A stretch of DNA of 64,000 nucleotides from Candidatus Fusicatenibacter intestinigallinarum (GCA_019119555.1 DWWU01000022.1:47086-111085); one strand, 5' to 3'; shown: positions 24,524-34,082, numbered from the stretch's first letter. Translations and numbers: made by a program. Notes: generated by a model from the sequence alone, not told the origin.

Positions 24524-26721
24524 GTTCCGTCGGATAGTTCCGTGTCCTCATTTGTCATGCCGTCGCTGTATCTGTCGTTTCCTCCGTTCTGTACGCTCTC
24601 GTCCTCTTCTGCATCCTCCGGCGTCGGAAGGTTATCGTTCTGAGCGCCCGTCTCGGAAGCGTCGCCGGTATTCTCTGTTCCGTCATCCGGATACAGTCCC
24701 AGATACGGCAGCACCTCTGTCATTATATTTTTTGCAAGTTCCTGTGCATAGACACTGTTGGCCTGATTGTCTGTATGCGGTCTGTCTACAACCACATAGA
24801 TCGCCACCTGAGGATCATCCAGAGGCGCGAATCCGATGAAGGACACGAGATAATCTGTCTTGTTTCTTGTACCGGTCTCGGGATCTACTTTCTCCGCGGT
24901 TCCCGTTTTTCCGCCCATGGTATATCCCTCCACTTTTGCGCTCTGGCCGGTGCCCTCTTCCACGGCAATGCCCAGATACTCCCGGAGCTTATCGCTGACT
25001 TCCGAAGAGATCACCTGCTTCAGAAGCTTGGCATCGATCTTCTCCACCACCGATCCGTTGCTGTCTGTAATCTCACTGACTACCCGCGGCTGATAATAAT
25101 ATCCGCCGTTGATTACCGAACAGAAAGCGGCAATCTGCTGGATCATCGTTACATTATAACCCTGACCGAAGGATGATGTCGCAAGCGCTGTGTCATCCCA
25201 TGCGTCTTCAGAAAACAGCACGCCCGCCGCTTCTCCCGGCAGATCGATTCCGGTTCTGGAACCAAATCCGAACAGCTTCTGATATTTCTGGAAATTGACT
25301 GCTCCCATTTTCTGCGCAATCTGCATCAGCGCATCGTTGCAGGAATTTTTTAATGCATCAGAGACGGTTTCCGTGCCGTGAGCATTGGGATAAACGGAAC
25401 ATTTGATCTGATATCCGCCTATATTTTCAAACCCGTCGCAATAAAAGGTGTCTTCGTCTGTGATCGCTCCCGTCTCAAATCCAGCGGCAATGTTCATCGG
25501 TTTCGCTGTGGATCCCGGCTCAAAGGTATCGGAAATACAGAAATTTCTCCACAGCTGGTTCAGCGCATACAGCTGTGTATGTCTGCCTGTTGCCTCGTCA
25601 TAATCCGTCGTCTCCTCGCCGTTCGCCGCTTTCTGAGCGTTTTCGTCCTCATAATCTTTCATCGCCTGGATTTCTTTCTCGGAATAATATGCCGACAGAT
25701 CCCGCGGGGTATTCAGATTGTACCAGTCGGTGGAATCCATTCCAAGAACTTCGCCATTGTTCGGATCCATGATAATCACGCCAATATTTTCGGCGCCTTT
25801 CTGCTGGCTGGCGCCTTCTGCAGCCTGTCCGCTGTCCCCGGCCGCCATCTGGACGTTAAATTCTTCGATTTTCGACCGTATAATTTTCTGAATGTTTACA
25901 TCGATTGTCGATACCACATTGCAGCCGTCTTCCGGCTCAATGATATCATGCTCCAGGGTATCGCCGGCACCGTAATAGCTGTACCTTCTTCCGTCCGTGC
26001 CGTTCAGAACATCGGAATAATATCCCTCGATGCCCCAGTCGGCAGTTCCGTTGGTGTAGGTAAATCCGATCAGATCACAGGCCTGAGAATCCAGCGGATA
26101 AATCCTCCGGTAGGAATCCTCGAACCAGACGCCTCTGATTTTGGATCGCCTTGCTTTCTCCGCCTGTTCCTCTTCTGTCAGATCATCCGCCTCGATATCC
26201 GCATACTCATCCTGATAATTTTCAAAAGTCTGTCGCTGGTCTACCGTAATCAGGTCTCCGATCTTCTGGTACTGGCTTTCTTTCGTCTCCTCATCCGTCA
26301 GTTTCTTGCGGATCTCATCCTCGTCAATTCCAAGAAGCTCCACAAGGGCCTGCACCGTAGGTTCCACATACGGATAGGTGTCCACGCCGTCCACTTTCAC
26401 GGATGTATTGACAACCTTACAGTCAAGGATTACATTGTAGACTTTCTCGCTGGTCGCGAGAAGTGTCCCGTTCCTGTCCGTAATGTCTCCCCGTTTCGCC
26501 GGAATCACAGCGCTCTCCTGAGACTGCTGATTCTGTCTGCGCACTCTGCGCTCATAGTCGTCTCCGTTCGCGGCGCTGATATAGATGACACGCAGGGCTA
26601 ATATCAGGAAAGCCAGTATCACTAAAAGAAAAAGTGCTACCAGCTTTATCCTGATCCTGTTATCAATTTTTCGTTTGTTTGGCACCGCGTCACGTCTCTT
26701 GTTTTTTTTCTTCTTTCCCAA
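24520..26721 (-). CDS. pbpB: Class B penicillin-binding protein 2 (FtsI/PbpB-like)
   Basis: 733 residues. The N-terminus is basic (GKKKKNKRRDAVPNKRKI), then a single helix (VALFLLVILAFLILALRVIY), a dimerisation domain (RGDITDRNGTLLATSEKVYN) and a transpeptidase domain with EPGSTAKPMNIAAG (SxxK), SCNDALMQ (SxN) and GGKTGTAEKV (KTG). An insert around residues 285-310 is rich in Ala and Gln, and the C-terminal 50 residues are an acidic, Asn/Asp/Glu-rich tail without PASTA domains. It is likely the vegetative septal transpeptidase. It lies 63 bp after ftsL and 93 bp before spoVD. Confidence 0.92.
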   Translation of the reverse strand: MGKKKKNKRRDAVPNKRKIDNRIRIKLVALFLLVILAFLILALRVIYISAANGDDYERRVRRQNQQSQESAVIPAKRGDITDRNGTLLATSEKVYNVILDCKVVNTSVKVDGVDTYPYVEPTVQALVELLGIDEDEIRKKLTDEETKESQYQKIGDLITVDQRQTFENYQDEYADIEADDLTEEEQAEKARRSKIRGVWFEDSYRRIYPLDSQACDLIGFTYTNGTADWGIEGYYSDVLNGTDGRRYSYYGAGDTLEHDIIEPEDGCNVVSTIDVNIQKIIRSKIEEFNVQMAAGDSGQAAEGASQQKGAENIGVIIMDPNNGEVLGMDSTDWYNLNTPRDLSAYYSEKEIQAMKDYEDENAQKAANGEETTDYDEATGRHTQLYALNQLWRNFCISDTFEPGSTAKPMNIAAGFETGAITDEDTFYCDGFENIGGYQIKCSVYPNAHGTETVSDALKNSCNDALMQIAQKMGAVNFQKYQKLFGFGSRTGIDLPGEAAGVLFSEDAWDDTALATSSFGQGYNVTMIQQIAAFCSVINGGYYYQPRVVSEITDSNGSVVEKIDAKLLKQVISSEVSDKLREYLGIAVEEGTGQSAKVEGYTMGGKTGTAEKVDPETGTRNKTDYLVSFIGFAPLDDPQVAIYVVVDRPHTDNQANSVYAQELAKNIMTEVLPYLGLYPDDGTENTGDASETGAQNDNLPTPEDAEEDESVQNGGNDRYSDGMTNEDTELSDGT

Positions 26722-26784
26722 GTGATTTCACCCTGTCTGTACAGCCGCATTTCCCTGCCAGGGAAAAACAACGCAACCTCTTCT

Positions 26785-27291
26785 TTATTCCTGAGGCACC
26801 TCCTGATACTGACGCACATAACTGCCGCCGTCAGTACTGTAGTACCGAATCTGCGATTCTCCGGCATACTGCATGCCAAGTCGGTTCATCGCCGCATCCC
26901 TGATCGCCTCCAGATTCACGGAAGCAATCACATTGTTATAATAAGCATCGTTATCTGTTTTCAGGGTATTGATCTGCGTCTCCAGCGATGCAATATTTCT
27001 TCTCTGTTCCGTAATCGTCTCTTTTAAACAAAGAAAGCCCACAGTGATCGCTACCAGAATTGCGCTCAGTATCATGGTCGCCATCAGAAAACGTGGAGTA
27101 ATCTGCGCAGCCCTCGCCCGCTGTCCCGCCGTCCTCTGTTTTCTGACAGGACGCTCCTCCGGCAGTTCTTCTGGCCGTTCCTCCGGAACCGCCGAAAACT
27201 GCCGGAGCGCACTGCCGTCTTCGTAGTCGTCCTGTGGGTATCTTTCCGTTCTTCTTGTCGAATCTACCCTTCTATCACTTTTTTTAGCCAT
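26785..27291 (-). CDS. ftsL: FtsL-like septum protein
   Basis: 168 residues. A cytoplasmic basic and Glu/Pro-rich region (1-90, with a PEERPEELPEERPVRKQ stretch) leads to one membrane helix (FLMATMILSAILVAITVGFL). A short leucine-zipper-like coiled coil follows (ITEQRRNIASLETQINTLKT) and then the conserved tail AAMNRLGMQYAGESQIRYY. Sequence identity among FtsL proteins is low; the call rests on topology and on the position between rsmH and the PBP gene. The long cytoplasmic N-terminus is common in clostridial FtsL. Confidence 0.85.
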   Translation of the reverse strand: MAKKSDRRVDSTRRTERYPQDDYEDGSALRQFSAVPEERPEELPEERPVRKQRTAGQRARAAQITPRFLMATMILSAILVAITVGFLCLKETITEQRRNIASLETQINTLKTDNDAYYNNVIASVNLEAIRDAAMNRLGMQYAGESQIRYYSTDGGSYVRQYQEVPQE

Positions 27292-27309
27292 AATTCTCCA
27301 GTCTCCCTG

Positions 27310-28257
27310 TTATGAGCACGATCTCTTTCGCTCGAACACTCTCAGCTTTGCGCTTTTTGAGCGGGGATTCGCTTCCATCTCCTCTTCGCCGGGTAAAATC
27401 GGCTTTCGGGTGATCACGGTCCCTTTCGATTTCTTTCCGCATACGCAAACCGGAAAATCCGGCGGACATGTACACGGATGCTCATTTTTTCTGAAAATAT
27501 TTTTTACAATCCGGTCCTCCAGCGAATGGAATGTAATTACGCATATTCTTCCTCCGTCGTTCAGAATATCAATCATTCCGTCCAGCGACTCTTCCAGGAC
27601 TTTGAGTTCCTGGTTTACTTCTATCCGAATCGCCTGAAAGGTCCGTTTCGCCGGGTGGCCGCCTGCAGCCCTTATCTTTGCCGGAATCGAACGTTTGATG
27701 ATCTCGGTTAACTCCCCAGTCGTCCGGATCGGTTCATTCTTCCGGGCTGTACATATATTACCTGCAATTTTACCTGCAAACCTTTCTTCTCCGTAATCAC
27801 GGAGAATCCGGAACAGCTGTTCCTCGCTGTATTCGTTGACTACCTCGTAAGCCGAAAGTTCTGCCCGCTGATCCATTCGCATATCCAGCGGCGCATCCTC
27901 CCGATAGGTAAACCCCCGTTCAGCATTATCCAGTTGATAGGAAGAGACCCCTAAATCCAGCAGAATTCCATCCACAGACTGAATTCCTGCTTCCTGCAGT
28001 CTCGGAACCATATCGCAATAGTTACTGCGGATGATGGTCACCCGCTCGCCAAAATCGCGGAGACGTTCACCCGCAGCAGCGATTGCGGCCTCATCCTGGT
28101 CTATTCCTATAAACCTCCCCGTGGCAGACAAACGCCTGCACACCTCTCTGGCATGCCCCGCGCCTCCCAATGTCCCATCCACATACGTACCGTCCGGCTT
28201 TATCTTAAGGTTCGCAATAGTTTCTTCCAGCAGTACCGATGTATGTTGAAATTTCAT
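27310..28257 (-). CDS. rsmH: 16S rRNA (cytosine1402-N4)-methyltransferase RsmH
   Basis: 315 residues. The S-adenosylmethionine motif is [19 protein letters not shown], with [33 protein letters not shown] and the insert [20 protein letters not shown], all diagnostic for RsmH (MraW). It methylates C1402 in the ribosomal P site. [14 protein letters not shown] segment near residue 275 is typical of clostridial members. It lies 43 bp after mraZ and 18 bp before ftsL. Confidence 0.97.
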   Translation of the reverse strand: MKFQHTSVLLEETIANLKIKPDGTYVDGTLGGAGHAREVCRRLSATGRFIGIDQDEAAIAAAGERLRDFGERVTIIRSNYCDMVPRLQEAGIQSVDGILLDLGVSSYQLDNAERGFTYREDAPLDMRMDQRAELSAYEVVNEYSEEQLFRILRDYGEERFAGKIAGNICTARKNEPIRTTGELTEIIKRSIPAKIRAAGGHPAKRTFQAIRIEVNQELKVLEESLDGMIDILNDGGRICVITFHSLEDRIVKNIFRKNEHPCTCPPDFPVCVCGKKSKGTVITRKPILPGEEEMEANPRSKSAKLRVFERKRSCS

Positions 28258-28300
28258 GGTTTTCTCCCGTATTCAAGACGAGAACAGAAGTCTTCCGTTT

Positions 28301-28732
28301 CTAAATCACGATTCCAAGATCCGTCAGGTTCTCGGCAATCGTATCCATATCGTCATAATTATTGTTCTCGCTCCATTTCTCCTTACTCCAGATTTCAATC
28401 CGGTTGATATTTCCGGTGAGGACCACATCCTTTTCCAGACCAGCAAATTCCCGCAGCGTTGCCGGAACGAGAATTCTCCCCTGCTTATCCAGTTCACAGG
28501 ACGTAGCTCCTGCTACAAAGAAACGTGAAAAGGTTCTGGCGCTCTTGTTTGTAAGTGGCAGGGCTCTCAGTTTTTCTTCGAAGGACTTCCATTCGTCGTT
28601 GGGGAAGACAAACAGACATCCGTCCAATCCCTTCGTCAGCACGAACTCTTCTCCCAGTTGTTCTCTGAACTTGGACGGTATAATCAATCTTCCCTTCGCG
28701 TCAATCGAATGACTGTACTCTCCCATGAACAT
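28301..28732 (-). CDS. mraZ: Transcriptional regulator MraZ
   Basis: 143 residues, two SpoVT/AbrB-like domains each with the MraZ DxxGR(I/L) pattern: [19 protein letters not shown] and [19 protein letters not shown]. MraZ forms a ring that binds repeats upstream of its own gene and controls the division operon. Three GTGG repeats at 10-bp spacing lie just upstream (28826-28857), overlapping the likely transcription start, so autoregulation is likely. Confidence 0.97.
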   Translation of the reverse strand: MFMGEYSHSIDAKGRLIIPSKFREQLGEEFVLTKGLDGCLFVFPNDEWKSFEEKLRALPLTNKSARTFSRFFVAGATSCELDKQGRILVPATLREFAGLEKDVVLTGNINRIEIWSKEKWSENNNYDDMDTIAENLTDLGIVI

Positions 28733-28825
28733 AATGAAACCCTCTTATCAATCCTGAAGACAGCAGTCTCCCCACGCACTGCCTTCGTTCCGTACCAGGA
28801 GTGAACTGCCACATCCCCTCCATTC

Positions 28826-28857
28826 GGCACCACATTTCACCACTTTCTACCACTTAT
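28826..28857 (-). promoter_or_regulatory. MraZ operator: GTGG repeats at 10-bp period
   Basis: On the minus strand AAGTGGTAG, AAAGTGGTG and AATGTGGTG follow one another so that GTGG recurs every 10 bp, one helical turn. A weaker AATGG lies a further step on. MraZ boxes in other bacteria are the same kind of short G-rich repeats. They begin about 7 bp past the -10 box at 28864-28869. Confidence 0.8.
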
Positions 28858-28863
28858 GTGTCT

Positions 28864-28892
28864 ATCATATAACATCTTCCGGGAAATAGCAA
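28864..28892 (-). promoter_or_regulatory. mraZ (division operon) promoter
   Basis: TTGCTA (28887-28892), 17-bp spacer, TATGAT (28864-28869). Transcription would start in or next to the MraZ boxes, leaving a leader of about 120 bases. Confidence 0.7.
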
Positions 28893-29158
28893 GGGAATTT
28901 TCCGAATTTACAAAATTTCCTTTTTAAAAAAAATGCTGAATTTATGCGGCTTTCCGGCTTCTTTTGCCCTCCCGGAAGCCGGTGGAGCGCAGGTGGGAAA
29001 TTCTTTTGATTTCGGGTCTCTTTTGCAGAAAAAGTGGGAAGCACGTTACTAACAGACAACAGGCTTCCGTTTTTCTGCCCGTCCGTGGGCAGAAAAACGG
29101 AAGCCTGTCCTTTCTCTCGTATATGATGTTCCTGTGAAAACAACAGTTCCCGCACACG
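28893..29158. other. lgt-mraZ intergenic region with two hairpins
   Basis: Beyond the mraZ promoter this stretch holds a hairpin at 28954-28982 (CCGGCTTC / GGAAGCCGG) and a perfect 22-bp inverted repeat at 29059-29108 with a 6-base loop. The latter probably helps end lgt transcripts although its T run is poor. I see no coding signal. Confidence 0.6.
29059..29108 (-). terminator. Perfect 22-bp stem downstream of lgt
   Basis: The arm starting ACAGGCTTCCG (29059-29080) is mirrored exactly at 29087-29108. It is 51 bp past the lgt stop. The stem contains A5/T5 blocks, but only TTGTCTGTT follows, so termination is likely but not textbook. Confidence 0.55.
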
Positions 29159-30019
29159 CTACGCCGTCGTTTTTCTTCTCATTCTGTTCCAGAGAATAAT
29201 TCCGGCACATACAAGCACCAGCAGAATCGAGAGCAGCTGGGAAACCGGAAGTCCCACAACCGGAAGCAGCAGCTGATCGGTTCTGAGGCCTTCAATCCAC
29301 GCTCTGCCAAGACCGTATCCGGCCAGATACATGCAGAACAATTCTCCCCGGAATTTCGTATGTTTCCGGTACCAGATCAGAACCAGCAGCACTCCGATAT
29401 TCCAGAGGCTCTCATACAGAAACGTCGGATGGACCTGGATGAACGCAACCCCGTCAATCGTCACCAGATGCTCCCACATTTCCTGCGTGATCTCATTCTG
29501 ACGAACCGCCGATACCGGGAGCTGCATTGCAAAAAGATTGTCTGTGTATCCGCCGAACGCTTCCCGGTTGAAGAAATTCCCCCACCGGCCCATAATCTGT
29601 CCAAAGACAATACTCATACTCGCCGTATCCATTACCTGAAAAAAACTGCCTTTCATTACCCGGCAGTAAATGGCCACCGCAATGCAGGCGCCGATAATTC
29701 CGCCGTAAATGGCAAGTCCTCCCTGACGGATGTTCAAAATACTCAGCAAATCGTCCTTATAGTTGTCCCAGGCAAAAATCACATAATATATTCTCGCGCC
29801 GACAATTCCCGCCGCAATGCCGATCATTGCCAGGTCAATGTATTTGTCCGGATCCTGTCCAGTCCGCTTTGCCTCATGCATTGCGATCACCACAGCAATC
29901 AGCATTCCGATTACAATCACGATCCCATAATAGGCAATATCGAATCCAAACACCGTTACCGTCTTTCCCACATGCTCCAGGTGAATCCCCAGATGCGGAA
30001 AATTAATCTGCATATCCAT
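29159..30019 (-). CDS. lgt: Prolipoprotein diacylglyceryl transferase
   Basis: 286 residues, seven membrane helices expected. The Lgt signature GRWGNFFNREAFGG lies near residue 145, with ARIYYVIFAWDNY and RQGGLAIYGGIIGA before it and HPTFLYESLWNIGV after it. It attaches diacylglycerol to the lipobox cysteine of lipoproteins such as the one encoded at 58089-58715. It follows ychF by 51 bp on the same strand. Confidence 0.96.
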   Translation of the reverse strand: MDMQINFPHLGIHLEHVGKTVTVFGFDIAYYGIVIVIGMLIAVVIAMHEAKRTGQDPDKYIDLAMIGIAAGIVGARIYYVIFAWDNYKDDLLSILNIRQGGLAIYGGIIGACIAVAIYCRVMKGSFFQVMDTASMSIVFGQIMGRWGNFFNREAFGGYTDNLFAMQLPVSAVRQNEITQEMWEHLVTIDGVAFIQVHPTFLYESLWNIGVLLVLIWYRKHTKFRGELFCMYLAGYGLGRAWIEGLRTDQLLLPVVGLPVSQLLSILLVLVCAGIILWNRMRRKTTA

Positions 30020-30070
30020 TTTTCTGTCTCCTGTTAATTCACGCCATCTGCAGCTGCCGCAGCGCTGTTG

Positions 30071-31168
30071 TCATACATTAAAGCGGAACAGAATCACGTC
30101 TCCGTCACGCACCACGTAATCTTTTCCTTCCATCCGCACAAGACCTTTTTCTCTGGCCCCTGCGTAAGAACCGCAGTCGAGGAGATCCTTATAGTTTACG
30201 ACCTCCGCCTTGATAAAGCCACGCTCAAAATCCGTATGGATCTTTCCTGCAGCCTGGGGAGCCTTTGTTCCCTGCCGGATCGTCCATGCGCGGGTTTCAT
30301 CCTCGCCGGCAGTCAGGAAACTCATCAGCCCAAGAAGACTGTAGCTTGCCCGGATCAGTTTTTCCAGGCCGGATTCTTTCAGACCAAGATCCTCCAGAAA
30401 CATTTTCTTTTCGTCATCCTCGAGCTCGGAGATTTCTTCCTCGATCTGTGCGCAGATCACAAACACTTCACTGTTGTGTGTCTTCGCGAATTCCCGCACT
30501 TTCGCTACGTTTTCATTGGAAGCTCCGTCGTCCGCCAGATCGTCCTCAGCCACGTTAGCCGCATAAATCACCGGCTTTCCGGTGAGAAGATTATACTCGG
30601 AAAACCATTTTTCCTCGTCCTCATTTTCCAGAGTGATCAGAGCCGCATCCTTTCCATCCTCCAGCAGCGCTTTCAGCTTCTGCTGAAATTCCAGTTCCTT
30701 TGCGGCTTCTTTATCCATCCGCGCAGACTTTGTTGTCTTTGCGATTCTCCGTTCAAGGACCTCCAGGTCCGCAAAAATCAGCTCCAGGTCAATCGTCTCA
30801 ATGTCCCGCAGCGGATCGATGGATCCATCCACATGGATAACGTTCGGATCTTCAAAACAGCGAACCACATGAACGATTGCGTCCACCTCACGGATATTCG
30901 CGAGGAACTGATTTCCGAGGCCTTCTCCTTTGGACGCCCCTTTCACCAGGCCGGCAATATCCACAAACTCGATCACTGCCGGAGTCACCTTTTTGGAATG
31001 ATAGAAATCACCCAGCAGCTGCAGCCGCTCATCCGGCACCGGAACGACTCCCACATTCGGGTCGATGGTACAGAACGGATAGTTTGCACTCTCGGCGCCC
31101 GCCTTTGTCAGTGAATTAAACAGTGTACTCTTTCCCACATTCGGGAGTCCGACAATTCCTAATTTCAT
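30071..31168 (-). CDS. ychF: Ribosome-binding ATPase YchF
   Basis: 365 residues, full length. GIVGLPNVGKSTLFNSLTKA at the N-terminus (P-loop), the YPFCTIDPNVG switch, VDIAGLVKGASKGEGLGNQF, YAANVAEDDL where NKxD is replaced as in the ATP-preferring Obg-like family, and a TGS domain at the C-terminus (TIRQGTKAPQAAGKIHTDFE). It binds ribosomes and responds to oxidative stress in other bacteria. A strong promoter lies at 31291-31319. Confidence 0.97.
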   Translation of the reverse strand: MKLGIVGLPNVGKSTLFNSLTKAGAESANYPFCTIDPNVGVVPVPDERLQLLGDFYHSKKVTPAVIEFVDIAGLVKGASKGEGLGNQFLANIREVDAIVHVVRCFEDPNVIHVDGSIDPLRDIETIDLELIFADLEVLERRIAKTTKSARMDKEAAKELEFQQKLKALLEDGKDAALITLENEDEEKWFSEYNLLTGKPVIYAANVAEDDLADDGASNENVAKVREFAKTHNSEVFVICAQIEEEISELEDDEKKMFLEDLGLKESGLEKLIRASYSLLGLMSFLTAGEDETRAWTIRQGTKAPQAAGKIHTDFERGFIKAEVVNYKDLLDCGSYAGAREKGLVRMEGKDYVVRDGDVILFRFNV

Positions 31169-31290
31169 ATATCTTCACATCTCCTCTTTATTTCTCAGCG
31201 TTTTCAGGCATTTTCCACATTCTCTGCCTTTCCGTTTTTTTCATAATACAGACTCCTTTCCGTCACCAAAAGAGTCCAACGCAATTATAG

Positions 31291-31319
31291 AGTATAGCAC
31301 AAAGATACTGGCATTTCAA
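31291..31319 (-). promoter_or_regulatory. ychF promoter
   Basis: TTGAAA (31314-31319), 17-bp spacer, TATACT (31291-31296), 123 bp upstream of the ychF ATG. The rest of the 31169-31482 gap holds only a weak ATCTCTG / CAGAGAT inverted repeat near 31440-31470. Confidence 0.75.
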
Positions 31320-31482
31320 TCACCATCCGGCAATGATTTCACGCCAAAGTATCAATTTGATGTGATATCGCCGGCAAAGGAATCCTTATCCGACAACGTC
31401 CAGGAAAAGAGATCTCTGGAAGAAATGTATTGAACGCCAATCTCTGTCGGATGATCTGTCCGGCAGAGATCGGCCACATTTT

Positions 31483-31757
31483 TCAGATTTTAAAACCCTG
31501 CAGCAACCTGACTGTAATTGATTTTATAATTTCATAGATGGAAAGAAATACGTAATTTACGCAAGCCTGCTCCATTGCTTCTTTCTGCCTGTCTGTCACG
31601 ACCGTATATGGATACACCCCGAACAGAAATGGGAAAAAGGCATAAATAAATCCCTGCCTGTCACCCTCCGTCATATAGGGGAAAAACTTTTCCAGACATC
31701 CGGCAACCATCCTCATGGAGTTTCCATACACTGTTTTGAACGCAACCAGGTCGGGAA
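31483..31757 (-). pseudogene. TetR-family regulator, C-terminal fragment
   Basis: The frame ending at 31483 reads PDLVAFKTVYGNSMRMVAGC, then CLEKFFPYMTEGDRQGFIYA and FFPFLFGVYPYTVVTDRQKE, closing with SIYEIIKSITVRLLQG. This matches the ligand-binding C-terminal half of a group of clostridial TetR regulators. No helix-turn-helix precedes it: upstream of about 31757 the sequence is the flavin reductase fragment in another frame. The DNA-binding half was therefore lost in a deletion that joined the two genes. Confidence 0.7.
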
Positions 31758-32207
31758 CTCAAACAGCACCGGTTTCAGAGTCTGATAGTTGATCTTACCG
31801 GCTTCATTCAGATGTTCCTCTTCCACATAAGTGTTGTCGATGGTACAGATAAAGCTCTCAAAGCCCGGCGTATTGTAAACATCCACCACCGAACACTCCA
31901 TCGTCAGAGGAGCTTTGCAGATCACCGGCGCGCCGGATTCACCCATTTCATACGCAAACACTTCTGACTTATCGGATTTGTTACCGCTGACAGATCCCAC
32001 ATAGTCTGCTTCCGGAAGCATCTTTTCGTCTACAATATTCACAGTCAGTTTCTTATTCTCCTTGATAAACTGATTGATATAATGAGCAGAAGCCAGGCTG
32101 ACCAGAATTCTGTCATGTCCGAAAAAATTCTCCTGCGCTCCCTGAATTTCTTTTTTCATTCCACCATTATTGCCCTTTGATTTCTTTCCATTCCCCTGTT
32201 CTTTCAA
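31713..32207 (-). pseudogene. Flavin reductase-like fragment, C-terminus replaced
   Basis: The 164-codon frame carries flavin reductase-like (flavoredoxin) sequence: LTVNIVDEKMLPEADYVGSV, SGNKSDKS, APLTMECSVVDVYNTPG and KINYQTLKPVLFEFPT. At that point relatives continue with a YEYLRTGEVIG-type ending, but here the sequence changes to WLRSKQCMETP, which is out-of-frame TetR DNA. The N-terminal third also looks short for a family of about 160-200 residues. It is judged non-functional, broken at a junction near 31757. Confidence 0.65.
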
Positions 32208-32383
32208 TGAAACTTTCAGAGCTTTTCTTTCTCCATAAGTTCTTCCTTCTTGTAAAGCAACTGGTGAACAGAGATTCAGGCATTTGTCAAGCCCTTTTGC
32301 AAAGTTTTTACGAAAATGCGACTATTTTGTGTAAATTCACCAAATTTTCGCCTTTTTTTCGCACACAACTTACCCGCTTTTTA

Positions 32384-32412
32384 TTGAAAGCATGTGCCGC
32401 ATATGCTATACT
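32384..32412 (+). promoter_or_regulatory. Promoter of the GPH symporter gene
   Basis: TTGAAA (32384-32389), 17-bp spacer, TATACT (32407-32412). The transcript would have a leader of about 165 bases before the ATG at 32583, containing a small CCCATA / TATGGG hairpin and the GGGAGG ribosome site. The remainder of 32208-32383 is AT-rich with no feature I can name. Confidence 0.8.
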
Positions 32413-32582
32413 GGTAACAATGAACAAAATGAAAGGGGGACTAAAAAGCGAAATTGTCAAACATGACAAAGACCGATTCGGAAACCCATAGTTTTGTATG
32501 GGCAATGCTAACAATGCTTCCAGCCCCCAAAACGGAACACCAGCGGTCAATGAATTTTTTACTTAAGGGAGGATATTAATCT

Positions 32583-34037
32583 ATGGCAAACTCAAAACAC
32601 CATGCCACAAACATTAAGCCATTAAAATGGTACAACATTTTTGGCTACGGCTGCGGCGACGCCGGCGGTTGTATTACCGTAGGCCTGATCTGGTCTTACA
32701 TGACCCGTTACCTGCAGGTACACCTGGCGGTGAATCCTGCTATCCTGGCAACCATGCTTCTGATCTGGAACGTATGGGATGCCGTAAACGACCCTCTGAT
32801 GGGTTCTATCATGGACATTGTGTTCGCCCGCTCCAAACACGGAAAAGATAAATTCCGTCCCTGGATCCTGGCCTCTATCCCGGTACTGCTCTTCGGTACC
32901 ATCGGCTTCTTCCTTATCCCGTCTCACCTGGGCGGCGGCTGGGCTATGGTTATCGCGCTGTTCTGTCTGAAGATCGTCAGCGAAGCCGGCTACACCATGA
33001 TGAACATCGCTATGGGAAGTTTGCTGGGCGCTATGTCTACCAATGACACTGAGCGTGCTACCCTGTCTTCTGCTCGTGGTATGGGTTCTACTCTCGGTAA
33101 CGCTGTTACCGGTATCATCGTTCCGCAGCTGATCGCCCGCTTCGGCGACAGTGCGCAGGGTTACGGCTACACCGCTCTGGTTGTTGTTCCTCTGGGTGCC
33201 ATCATCATCTTCACACATTATGCTCTGACCGTGGAACGTAATGCCAGCGCACAGCAGGCTCAGCAGAGCGATAATGCTCAGGCAAAACTGAACATCAAAG
33301 ATATCTGGGGCATTTTTGCCAAAAACCGTGCGTTCCTGGCTCTGGTAATCCACTCTCTCGCTGTCAACGGCGTTCAGGCTATGGGTACCGGTATGGCCAG
33401 CTATATGTACGCGGATGTTCTGGGTGACGTCGGTATGCAGAGTATCGCATCCACACTCAGTACGGTAATTCAGGTAGCAATTCTTATTATCGCTCCGATC
33501 CTGACCCGGAAGTGGGATATGGTTTCTATCATCCGCTTCTGTCTGGCCGGCGGTATTGTCGTGGACGCCGGTCTGATCGGATATATGTTCTCCACCGGCT
33601 GGGCGCCGAATGCGTGGGCATTTGTTATCATTTATTCCATCGGCGCAGGTCTGGTTGTTATGTCTGTACAGATGCAGTGGGGTCTGGTTGCTGAAGCAAT
33701 CGACTACAACGAGTATAAAACCGGCAAGCGTTCTGAAGGTACCATCTACGGCTTCTTCAGTCTTTCCCGCCGTGCCGGCAGCACAATCGCAGGTTCCATC
33801 ACTGTCCTGCTGATCGCTGCTATCGGCTACAATCCTGATCTTACCGCTCAGGGTGTAAGCCAGGCTGCTTCCACTCTTACCGGTATCCAGGTATGCAACG
33901 TTGCATTCCCGCTGCTGGGCGCTCTGATCAGCTTCTGCTGCTTCACTTTCATCTGGAACCTGAAAGGCGATCTGCGCCAGAAGATCCAGGATTGGAAAGA
34001 GGGCGACGGTCCTGCCGAGTATGAACTGAAAAAATAA
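32583..34037 (+). CDS. GPH-family cation:sugar symporter (MFS)
   Basis: 484 residues, twelve membrane helices. Glycoside-pentoside-hexuronide features: GYGCGDAGGCITVGLIWSYM in helix 1, NVWDAVNDPLMGSIMD with the cation-site aspartates, KFRPWILASIPVL, and in the C-half EAIDYNEYKTGKRSEGTIYG and SLSRRAGSTIAGS. It would import a glycoside or uronide with Na+ or H+. No glycosidase or sugar enzyme is adjacent. Codon use differs from neighbours (many GGT, GCT, CGT, TCT codons against GGC/GGA, GCC in the flanks), which suggests transfer or selection for high expression. It has its own promoter and terminator and is flanked on both sides by broken genes. Confidence 0.9.
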   Translation: MANSKHHATNIKPLKWYNIFGYGCGDAGGCITVGLIWSYMTRYLQVHLAVNPAILATMLLIWNVWDAVNDPLMGSIMDIVFARSKHGKDKFRPWILASIPVLLFGTIGFFLIPSHLGGGWAMVIALFCLKIVSEAGYTMMNIAMGSLLGAMSTNDTERATLSSARGMGSTLGNAVTGIIVPQLIARFGDSAQGYGYTALVVVPLGAIIIFTHYALTVERNASAQQAQQSDNAQAKLNIKDIWGIFAKNRAFLALVIHSLAVNGVQAMGTGMASYMYADVLGDVGMQSIASTLSTVIQVAILIIAPILTRKWDMVSIIRFCLAGGIVVDAGLIGYMFSTGWAPNAWAFVIIYSIGAGLVVMSVQMQWGLVAEAIDYNEYKTGKRSEGTIYGFFSLSRRAGSTIAGSITVLLIAAIGYNPDLTAQGVSQAASTLTGIQVCNVAFPLLGALISFCCFTFIWNLKGDLRQKIQDWKEGDGPAEYELKK

Positions 34038-34082
34038 GCAATATTTACAAACATAACTTTATATTGATCGTAAGGTGAAACA

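Noticed and set aside
32420..32491. Possible 23-codon leader peptide ahead of the symporter
   Set aside because: Its ATG is only about 8 bases past the -10 box, near the predicted transcription start, so there is no room for a ribosome site.
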